Shown here one piece after another: positions 48,253-54,252 of a stretch of 54,252 nt of DNA. Within the stretch, counting starts at the first letter, position 1. Every line of letters begins with the position of its first letter. The notes beneath the pieces were generated by a model. The model saw nothing but the letters and a program-made list of their open reading frames with translations. It searched no databases and was not told where the DNA came from. Source of the stretch: Patulibacter minatonensis DSM 18081. Lineage in GTDB: Bacteria; Actinomycetota; Thermoleophilia; Solirubrobacterales; Solirubrobacteraceae. The stretch spans positions 91,279 to 145,530 of the forward strand of contig NZ_KI912613.1 of assembly GCF_000519325.1 (NCBI RefSeq), given 5' to 3'. The position numbers and the translations under genes were made by a program.

Positions 48253-49121
48253 GCCGACGCGGCCTCCGCGGACAGCCGCGCGAACGTCGCCCGCGTCGCG
48301 TCGTCGGCGGGGACGAACTGCGTCAGCCGCAGGTCGGGGTCGCTCGTCGGCACCGACTGCAGGTGGTAGATCTCGAGGCGGCCCAGGTCGTCGCGCTCGA
48401 TGACCTTCGTCCCGACCTGGTCGGCGAGGACCTCGTGCCGCGGCCACAGCTCGCGGAACGCGGGGCTCACGTCGAGCAGCGCGTCGAGGAGCTCCCGGAA
48501 GCGCGGATCGTCGTACCGGCGCGCGTGCTGGGCGCGGAAGCGGGCGACGTTGCTGCGGGCCGTCGCGTGCCACTGCGGGCCGCGATCGTCCGCGCCGTCG
48601 GCGGTGAACATCCACCAGAGCAGGTTCGTGGTCCCGTCCGGCGCCGCGGTCGGCGTGCCGAGCAGCCGGGTCGCGGCGGCGTTCCAGGCGAGGACGTCCA
48701 TCCGCGGGCCGAGCAGGTAGGCCGGGTACGGCTCGAGCCCCTCGACGATCGCCGCCAGGTGCACGGGCGCCTCGGTCGGGTACGCGCCGTCGGCCGTCGG
48801 CACCGCGACGCCGGAGAGGTGGAAGAGGTGCGCGCGCTCGGCGACCCGCAGGTCGAGGACGCGGGCGAGCGCGTCGAGGACGCCGGCCGACGGCGTGACG
48901 TCGCGGCCCTGCTCGAGCCACGTGTACCAGGAGAGGCCGACCCCGGCGAGCTGCGAGACCTCCTCGCGGCGCAGGCCGGGCGTGCGGCGCCGGCCGACGA
49001 CCTCGAGACCGACGCTCGCGGGCGTCGTGGCCTCGCGGTGCAGCCGCAGGAACTCGCCGAGCTCGGCGTGGCGGGACGGCGCCTCGGCGCGCGTCTCCGT
49101 GGGTGGTGGTGGCACTCCCAT
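48231..49121 (-). CDS. XRE-type regulator with MmyB-like ligand domain
   Basis: A 296-aa regulator: the N-terminal helix-turn-helix (LGEFLRLHREATTPASVGL, RRTPGLRREEVSQLAGVGLSWYTWLEQGRDVTPS) and the C-terminal MmyB-like PAS domain (YPAYLLGPRMDVLAWNAAATRLLGTPT...TNLLWWMFT...RLEIYHLQSVPTSDPDLRLTQFVP), which in relatives binds a fatty acid. It is the most common partner of short-chain reductase or aldo/keto reductase genes in actinobacteria, and here it is divergent from the aldo/keto reductase at 49171. The ATG at 49136 is an alternative start. Confidence 0.9.
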   Translation of the reverse strand: MGVPPPPTETRAEAPSRHAELGEFLRLHREATTPASVGLEVVGRRRTPGLRREEVSQLAGVGLSWYTWLEQGRDVTPSAGVLDALARVLDLRVAERAHLFHLSGVAVPTADGAYPTEAPVHLAAIVEGLEPYPAYLLGPRMDVLAWNAAATRLLGTPTAAPDGTTNLLWWMFTADGADDRGPQWHATARSNVARFRAQHARRYDDPRFRELLDALLDVSPAFRELWPRHEVLADQVGTKVIERDDLGRLEIYHLQSVPTSDPDLRLTQFVPADDATRATFARLSAEAASAQAPAGR

Positions 49122-49170
49122 GATGCGCCCGCTCATTGTCGCAGCCGCTCCCGGGGCGCACGCTGTCTCC

Positions 49171-50061
49171 ATGACCCAGCACAGCTTCCTCGGCGACAAG
49201 CGCGTGAACCGGATGGGCTTCGGCGCGATGCAGCTCGCCGGCCCCGGCGTCCTCGGCCCGCCCCGCGACCCCGACGCCGCCCGCGCCGTCCTCCGCCGCG
49301 CGGTCGAGCTCGGCGTCGACCACGTCGACACCGCCCAGTTCTACGGCCCCGACGTCGTCAACGACCTGATCCGCGAGACCCTCCACCCCTACCCCGACGG
49401 CCTGCGGCTCGTCACGAAGGTCGGCGCGCGCCGCGACGACGTAGGCGCCTGGCTGCCCGCCCAGACCCCGGCCGAGCTGCGCGCCGGCGTCGAGGACAAC
49501 CTGCGCTCGCTCGGCGTCGAGCGGATGGACCTCGTCAACCTGCGGCTCCACGGCGACGACGGCGCCGACACCCCGCAGGTGCCGATCGCCGAGCAGCTCG
49601 GCGAGCTCGCGGACCTGCGGCAGGAGGGCAAGCTCGACCTGATCGGCGTCAGCACCGTCACCCTGGACGAGCTCGACCAGGCGCTCGCGCTCACCGACGT
49701 CGCGTGCGTCCAGAACGCGTACTCGATCCTCGACCGCACCGGCGAGGACGTCCTCCAGCGCTGCATCGAGGCCGGGATCGCGTTCGTCCCGTACTTCCCG
49801 CTCGGCTCCGCCTTCAACGGGGGCCCGACGAAGCTCGCCGCCGACCCGCGGATCAGCGCCGTCGCCGAGAAGCACGGCGCGACCGCCACCCAGGTCGCCC
49901 TCGCGTGGCTCCTGGCGCGCGACGAGCGCGTGCTGCTCATCGCGGGCACGAGCTCCGTCGCGCACCTCGAGGAGAACCTGGCGGCCGCCGACCTCGTCCT
50001 CGACGCCGACGACCTCGAGGCGCTCGGGCAGGTGCAGGAGGTCGGGAACCCGATGGGGTGA
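49171..50061 (+). CDS. Aldo/keto reductase
   Basis: A 296-aa TIM-barrel reductase of the YajO/AKR12-like group: RMGFGAMQLAG, catalytic D and Y in DHVDTAQFYGPD, K in LVTKVGAR, H in LRLHGDDG, and the NADPH-binding GTSSVAHLEENLAAADLVLD at the end. It probably reduces carbonyl compounds; being divergent from the MmyB-type regulator suggests control by it. ATG 49171; no clear Shine-Dalgarno. Three hairpins (50084-50183) follow. Confidence 0.9.
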   Translation: MTQHSFLGDKRVNRMGFGAMQLAGPGVLGPPRDPDAARAVLRRAVELGVDHVDTAQFYGPDVVNDLIRETLHPYPDGLRLVTKVGARRDDVGAWLPAQTPAELRAGVEDNLRSLGVERMDLVNLRLHGDDGADTPQVPIAEQLGELADLRQEGKLDLIGVSTVTLDELDQALALTDVACVQNAYSILDRTGEDVLQRCIEAGIAFVPYFPLGSAFNGGPTKLAADPRISAVAEKHGATATQVALAWLLARDERVLLIAGTSSVAHLEENLAAADLVLDADDLEALGQVQEVGNPMG

Positions 50062-50083
50062 GGAGCCGTCCCGCGGCGGGCGC

Positions 50084-50183
50084 GCTGCAGGAACCTGCGG
50101 CCCCACGGCAGGGACCTGCAGCCGGCGGCCCCGCCGGCGGCAGCGCTGCGGGAACCTGCCGCCCCACGGCAGGAACCCGCAGC
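50084..50183. repeat. 39-bp two-tier hairpin, family B, copies 2 and 3
   Basis: Copy 2 is 50084-50122 (GCTGCAGGAACCTGC ... GCAGGGACCTGCAGC) and copy 3 is 50145-50183 (GCTGCGGGAACCTGCCG ... CGGCAGGAACCCGCAGC), with a small CCGGCGG/CCGCCGG hairpin between. Copy 3 is a nearly perfect 7+3+7+5+7+3+7 hairpin. Relative of 5894-5931. They follow the aldo/keto reductase stop at 50061. Confidence 0.85.
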
Positions 50184-50254
50184 GGCAGCTCCCGTCGTCA
50201 CCTGCCGACGCCGTCCACACCCCTCCGGCGCCCTGCGCCCGCGATCATCGACCG

Positions 50255-51184
50255 GTGGCCCCGGACACCGCAGCGCGCGACCGCGCCATGAGCCCCCGCG
50301 TGTGGGCGCTCTTCGTGACGGTCGCCGTGCTGTGGGGGATCCCGTACGCGTTCATCAAGATCGCGGTCGACGACGGCCTGTCGCCCGGGTTCCTCGCGTG
50401 GTCGCGGGTGCTCGTCGCCGCCGTCGTCCTCGCCCTGATCTCGCGGGCGTCGGGCGTGCTCGGGCAGGTCCGCGGGCGGTCGCGGTGGATCGCGGTCTAC
50501 GCGATGCTCGAAATCTGCGTCCCGTTCCCGCTGATCGGGTTCGGCGAGCAGCGCGTCAGCTCGTCGCTGACCGCGATCCTGATCGCCGCCGCACCGAGCT
50601 TCGTGGCGATCATCGCGCTGAAGCTCGTCCCCGGCGAGCGGATGACCGGCTCGCGCCTCGTCGGCCTGGTCGTCGGGCTCGGCGGCGTGGTCGCGCTCGT
50701 CGGCCTGGACGTCGCGGGCAGCGGCCGCGAGCTCGTCGGCGCCGGCGCCATCCTCGTGGCGACGCTCGGCTACGCGCTCGGCCCGATGGTGCTCACGCTG
50801 AAGCTCGCCGATGTCGACACCCGCGCGACGATGGCCGGCGCGACGATGCTCGGCTCGGTCGTCCTCCTCCCCCTCGCGATCGCCCACCCACCGGACGGCG
50901 TCCCCTCGGGCGACGGCCTCGTCGCGATCGTCGTGCTCGGCCTGTTCTGCACCGCCGCCGCGTTCGTCGCCTACGGGCGGCTCGTGGCCGGGGTCGGCCC
51001 GGGACGCGCCAGCATCGTCACGTACGTCGCCCCGGTGTTCGCCACCGGCCTCGGCGTGATCGCGCTAGACGAGGCGGTCGGCGTCGGCGCGGGCGTCGGG
51101 CTCGTGCTGATCCTCGTCGGCTCGTGGCTGTCGACGGGCGGGCGCCTGCGGCGGCGGACCGGGACGGGCGTCGGCGGGGGGTGA
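50255..51184 (+). CDS. EamA/RhaT (DMT) family transporter
   Basis: A 309-aa membrane protein with about ten helices and two EamA repeats: VWALFVTVAVLWGIPYAFIKIAVDDGLSPGFLAWSRVLVAAVV and, in the second half, LVAIVVLGLFCTAAAFVAYGRLVAGVGPGRASIVTYVAPVFATGLGVIALDEAV. Such carriers export amino acids or metabolites. GTG 50255 lies 6 nt after GATCAT; ATG 50288 would be a shorter start beginning right at the first helix. Family certain, substrate unknown. Tandem 60-bp repeats follow at 51181. Confidence 0.88.
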   Translation: MAPDTAARDRAMSPRVWALFVTVAVLWGIPYAFIKIAVDDGLSPGFLAWSRVLVAAVVLALISRASGVLGQVRGRSRWIAVYAMLEICVPFPLIGFGEQRVSSSLTAILIAAAPSFVAIIALKLVPGERMTGSRLVGLVVGLGGVVALVGLDVAGSGRELVGAGAILVATLGYALGPMVLTLKLADVDTRATMAGATMLGSVVLLPLAIAHPPDGVPSGDGLVAIVVLGLFCTAAAFVAYGRLVAGVGPGRASIVTYVAPVFATGLGVIALDEAVGVGAGVGLVLILVGSWLSTGGRLRRRTGTGVGGG

Positions 51185-51358
51185 TGCGCGGATAGCCCGT
51201 CCTCCCGTCCATCGGCGCATCGGTCGGACGTCGGCACGGGGTGATGCGCGAATCGCCCGTCCGACGGTCCTTCGGCGCATCGGTCGGGCGGCCGACACGG
51301 GGTGATGCGCGCACGGCCCGTCCCACCGTCCATCGGCGCATCGGTCGGGCGGCCGGCA
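51181..51358. repeat. 60-bp tandem repeats, three copies
   Basis: Units beginning GTGATGCGCG at 51181, 51241 and 51302 share GCCCGTCC, CGGCGCATCGGTCGG and CGGCAC segments. Each copy can fold GATGCGC with GCGCATC. The first unit overlaps the EamA stop codon by 4 bp. A partial fourth copy (51361-51381) is degenerate. No gene is seen in 51185-51471. Confidence 0.85.
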
Positions 51359-51471
51359 CTGCACCACGCGCGCACGGCCCGGGGTGGCCTGCTGGTGGTC
51401 GCCACCGATGAGTTCGTGGGCCCTCGGCGGTCCGAGCCCCCGAACCCGCCCCCGACCCGGAGGTCTCCCCC

Positions 51472-51879
51472 ATGTCCGCGCTGCACAACGCCCGCGCCGT
51501 GACCAAGCTGCCCGCCCAGGACCTGGAACGCGCCCGGGCCTTCTACCGCGACCGCCTCGGACTGGAGCCGGTCGAGGAGCGGGAGGGCGGCCTCCGGTAC
51601 GTCTGCGGCGCGACGGAGTTCCACCTCTTCGCGTCCTCGGGTTCCGCGTCCGGCGCGTCGACCCAGATGGGGTTCGAGGTCGACGACCTGCGCGCTGCGG
51701 TCGCCGAGCTCCGGGGCCGCGGCCTGGAGCTCGCGACGTTCGAGCTCGGCGACCTCGACGTCACCGACCAGGTCGTGACCGTGCCCGGCAACTACCCGAG
51801 CAAGGGCACGGGCGAGCTCGGCGCGTTCTTCTTCGACAGCGAGGGCAACCTGCTCGCGCTCGGGCAGCCGACGCGCTGA
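51472..51879 (+). CDS. VOC family protein
   Basis: A 135-aa glyoxalase-fold protein: AVTKLPAQDLERARAFYRDRLGLEPVEEREGGLRYVCGATEFHLF and the C-terminal FFFDSEGNLLALGQP. GGAGG precedes ATG 51472 by about 8 nt. It is the fourth VOC gene of the window. Substrate unknown. Confidence 0.87.
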   Translation: MSALHNARAVTKLPAQDLERARAFYRDRLGLEPVEEREGGLRYVCGATEFHLFASSGSASGASTQMGFEVDDLRAAVAELRGRGLELATFELGDLDVTDQVVTVPGNYPSKGTGELGAFFFDSEGNLLALGQPTR

Positions 51880-51922
51880 GGCGACGACCGGCCCTCGCGG
51901 CCGAACCACGACCACGTCGGGC

Positions 51923-52516
51923 TCAGCCCGCGCCGAGCACCGCCAGCGCACCCGTGATCCGCCGGGCGACGTCGTCGGCCGTCGCCCCCGGCTCGTCGAC
52001 GGCGAGGACGCCGTCGCGGGCCAGGGAGGCGAGGCCGTGGACCATCGAGATGCAGAGCAGCATCATCGTGCGGCGGTCGACGCCCGCCGCCCAGCCGGTG
52101 TCCTGCGCGCCGGCGACGGAGCGCTCGAGCACCGCCCACGCGCGCGCCCGGGCGGCGGCGAGGCCCGGGTCGTCGGCGTTCCAGAGCTCGGGGCGGACGA
52201 TCACCGAGAAGACCGCGCCGCGCTCCTGGGCGAACGCCACGTACGCGACGCCGCACGCCGCGAGGGCCGCCGCCGCGTCGTCGCCAGCCCCCGCCCTCGC
52301 TGCCTCGAGGGCGTCGGCCAGCTCGCCATAGACCCGCTCCGCCAGCGCCGTGAAGAGCCCCGCACGATCCCGGAAGACGTGGCCCGGCGCCTGGTGGGAC
52401 ACGCCGGCCCGCCGCGCGATCGCCCGCAGGCTGACCTCGCCGATCCCGGCCTCGGCGACCTCGGCCTCGGCGGCGTCGACGAGCACGTGCCGCAGCTCGC
52501 GGGGCGGGGAGGACAT
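51923..52516 (-). CDS. TetR-family regulator, divergent from MFS transporter
   Basis: A 197-aa regulator: LRHVLVDAAEAEVAEAGIGEVSLRAIARRAGVSHQAPGHVFRDRAGLFTALAERVYG is the helix-turn-helix; the C-terminal WHG-type domain (AYVAFAQERGAVFSVIVRPELWNADDPGLAAAR) is common in regulators of lipid or drug export. ATG 52516 lies 6 nt after the minus-strand CATGAT. The operator-like palindrome 52620-52630 in the MFS promoter is its likely target. Confidence 0.88.
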   Translation of the reverse strand: MSSPPRELRHVLVDAAEAEVAEAGIGEVSLRAIARRAGVSHQAPGHVFRDRAGLFTALAERVYGELADALEAARAGAGDDAAAALAACGVAYVAFAQERGAVFSVIVRPELWNADDPGLAAARARAWAVLERSVAGAQDTGWAAGVDRRTMMLLCISMVHGLASLARDGVLAVDEPGATADDVARRITGALAVLGAG

Positions 52517-52618
52517 GACCCCATCATGGCGGCCCCCGCGGACCGGCTCCGCGGATCGCCCGGTGCCCGTGACGCGCGCCCGCAGGGTCCCGCGCTCGAG
52601 TTTCGTGACCATACGCAC

Positions 52619-52654
52619 TTGACACTGTCACATCGTCGGCGTAGAACCTCTCCG
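52619..52654 (+). promoter_or_regulatory. MFS promoter with overlapping palindromic operator
   Basis: -35 TTGACA (52619-52624), a 17-nt spacer and -10 TAGAAC (52642-52647) place transcription start at ATG 52655. TGACA-C-TGTCA (52620-52630) overlaps the -35 box and is a good TetR operator. Confidence 0.75.
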
Positions 52655-54202
52655 ATGACACGCACCGCGACGACGTCCCCCACCGGGTTCACGGGTCGCG
52701 AGCGGGTAGCGTTGGCGATCCTCTGCGCCGCGGTCTTCGTGATCAACGTCTCGACGACGATCGTGAACATCACGCTGCCGCGACTCACGGAGGACCTCGG
52801 CGCGTCGACCGAGGACCTGCTGTGGATCGTCGACGCGTTCAACCTCGTGTTCGCCGCGCTCGTCCTCGCCGGCGGCAGCCTGTCGGACCGCTACGGCCGG
52901 AAGCGCGCGCTGGTCGTCGGCCTGGCGCTGTTCGCGGTCGCGTCCTTCGGCGGGGCGACCGCCGGATCGCCGGACGCCCTGATCGCCTGGCGTGCCGCGG
53001 CGGGCGTCGGTGCCGCGCTGATCTTCCCGGTGACGCTGTCGATCCTCTCGAACCTCTTCACCGACCGCCGGCGCCGGGCCAAGGCCATCGGCATCTGGGG
53101 CGCGACGACCGGCCTGGCGATCGCGGCGGGTCCCGTCGTCGGCGGGTTCCTCGTCGAGCACGTGTCGTGGAACAGCACGCTCGTGTTCCCCGGCGCGGTC
53201 GCGGTCCTCGCGCTGCTCGGCACGGTCTGGCGGATCCCGGAGTCCCGCGACCCGGCGACGCCGCCGCCCGACGTCGGCGGGATCGCGCTCTCGACGCTCG
53301 GCCTCGGGCTGCTCGTCTACACGCTGATCGAGGCGCCCGCCCACGGCTGGACGTCGACGGCGACGCTCGGCGGTCTCGCCGGTGCGGTCCTCGTGCTCGT
53401 CGTCTTCACGCTGTGGGAGCGCGCCCACGAGCACCCGATGCTCGACGTCCGGATCTTCACGAACCTGCGCTTCACCGCCGCCAGCGCGTCGATCACGTTC
53501 GCGTTCTTCGCGATGTTCGGGTTCATCTTCCTCGTGACCCAGTACTTCCAGTTCGTGAAGGACTACGGGCCGTTCGAGTCGGGGCTGCGGATCCTGCCGT
53601 TCGCGCTCTGCGTGGGGATCACGTCGATCGTCGGCTCGCGGCTGGCGGTGGCGGTCGGCACGAAGCTCGTCGTCGCCGGGGGCCTCGGGCTGCTCGCGGC
53701 CGGGTTCGCGTGGACGTCGACGGCCAGCGGCACCACCGACTACCTCGTGATCGCGGGCCAGATGGTCCTGATGGGCAGCGGGCTCGGCCTGACGTCGGCG
53801 CCGGCGACCGAGGCGATCATGGGCGTCGTCCCGGCCGAGAAGGCGGGCGTCGGCTCGGCCGTCAACGACGCGACGCGCGAGCTCGGCGGGACGCTCGGCG
53901 TCGCCGTGATCGGCAGCGTCTCGCTGTCGCTCTACCGCGAGGCGTTCGAGGGCGACCGGCTCCCCGCGGCGGTCCTCGAGCCCGCCCGCGAGTCGATCGG
54001 CTCGGCGCTCGGGGCGGCCGCGCGGCTCGCGGCGAGCGGGGACGGGGGGCCCGCCTCCGCGCTCGTCGTGAGGGCGCGCGGCGGCTACCTCGACGGCCTG
54101 CAGGCCGGGTGCGGTGGTGGCGGCCGGCGTCGAGCTGGTCGGGGCGGTGATCGTGGTGCTGTAGCCGCTGGCGCACCCGGGGGCGGGGCGAGAGGACGCT
54201 GA
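52655..54202 (+). CDS. MFS drug:H+ antiporter, DHA2 family (14 helices), C-terminal frameshift
   Basis: The frame encodes 515 aa. ALAILCAAVFVINVSTTIVNITLPRLTEDLGAS and the motif A-like GGSLSDRYGRKRALVVG identify a DHA2 (EmrB-type) efflux pump; thirteen helices are in frame. After LDGLQAG (near 54110) the frame becomes a Gly/Arg-rich string, while the next frame reads AVVAAGVELVGAVIVVL and stops at 54162-54164, exactly the missing 14th helix. So one base is extra near 54110, or the helix is lost. Divergent from a TetR gene, with a leaderless promoter. Confidence 0.85.
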   Translation: MTRTATTSPTGFTGRERVALAILCAAVFVINVSTTIVNITLPRLTEDLGASTEDLLWIVDAFNLVFAALVLAGGSLSDRYGRKRALVVGLALFAVASFGGATAGSPDALIAWRAAAGVGAALIFPVTLSILSNLFTDRRRRAKAIGIWGATTGLAIAAGPVVGGFLVEHVSWNSTLVFPGAVAVLALLGTVWRIPESRDPATPPPDVGGIALSTLGLGLLVYTLIEAPAHGWTSTATLGGLAGAVLVLVVFTLWERAHEHPMLDVRIFTNLRFTAASASITFAFFAMFGFIFLVTQYFQFVKDYGPFESGLRILPFALCVGITSIVGSRLAVAVGTKLVVAGGLGLLAAGFAWTSTASGTTDYLVIAGQMVLMGSGLGLTSAPATEAIMGVVPAEKAGVGSAVNDATRELGGTLGVAVIGSVSLSLYREAFEGDRLPAAVLEPARESIGSALGAAARLAASGDGGPASALVVRARGGYLDGLQAGCGGGGRRRAGRGGDRGAVAAGAPGGGARGR

Positions 54203-54212
54203 GGGCCGGACG

Positions 54213-54252
54213 TCAGGGGTCCCCGACCTCGAAGAAGCGGTCACCGACCCCC
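54213..54252 (-). CDS. Partial gene, C-terminal end only
   Basis: The minus strand at the window edge reads ...GVGDRFFEVGDP followed by TGA (54213-54215), a sensible protein end convergent with the MFS gene. The rest lies outside the window, so no family can be assigned. Confidence 0.4.
   Translation of the reverse strand, partial: GVGDRFFEVGDP

Noticed and set aside
1-54252. Mobile element or genomic island
   Set aside because: No transposase, integrase, phage gene, tRNA or attachment repeat is visible, and base composition is uniform throughout.

Overview
The window is a gene-dense (roughly 75% G+C), purely chromosomal-looking stretch of an actinobacterial genome. Third-position GC bias, secreted GH-A-type hydrolases with NEP/TE catalytic motifs, GGxGxD-repeat proteins, many VOC proteins and aldo/keto reductases, and a predominance of promoters that place the start codon at or near the transcript 5' end suggest a soil actinobacterium, probably of the class Thermoleophilia (Solirubrobacterales: Conexibacter/Patulibacter/Solirubrobacter-like). 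That placement is inference; no rRNA, tRNA, CRISPR array, transposase or phage gene is visible.

Layout. 0-6 kb: phosphopantetheinyl transferase and a divergent archaeal-type AAA+ ATPase, then a minus-strand set (azoreductase, FAD dehydrogenase, VOC protein) divergent from a MarR regulator with a cysteine-repeat tail. 6-10 kb: acetolactate synthase preceded by a Val/Leu leader peptide and an attenuator-like fold, an epoxide-hydrolase-like enzyme, and an array of 39-bp hairpin repeats. 10-20 kb: small enzymes and membrane proteins, a quinone oxidoreductase divergent from an ATPase-LuxR fusion regulator, a TetR gene with a tiny upstream frame, aldo/keto reductase, a BaiN-type flavoprotein and two secreted proteins. 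20-28 kb: limonene-epoxide-hydrolase-like protein, RTX-like secreted protein, a TetR/SDR divergent pair with a near-perfect operator, a GH128-like hydrolase, two VOC genes, a MEKHLA protein and a 113-bp palindrome. 28-32 kb: ABC exporter divergent from a two-component system, the module being bracketed by two paralogous lipoproteins. 32-43 kb: tandemly duplicated secreted GH-A-like proteins, small membrane proteins, three small lipoproteins (one broken by two frameshifts), and a TetR/F420-type oxidoreductase/thioesterase group sharing operator sites. 43-54 kb: an orphan molybdopterin oxidoreductase, quinone reductase, DoxX, XRE/MmyB regulator with divergent aldo/keto reductase, EamA exporter, 60-bp tandem repeats, and a TetR/MFS divergent pair whose last MFS helix is out of frame.

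The most notable signals are outside protein families: (i) a recurrent promoter architecture, TAnnnT-N6-8-(A/G)TG, implying leaderless mRNAs and fixing many start codons; (ii) two dispersed 39-bp two-tier hairpin families with the same geometry but different sequence; (iii) a candidate branched-chain amino acid attenuator upstream of acetolactate synthase; and (iv) several clean operators that connect regulators to targets.
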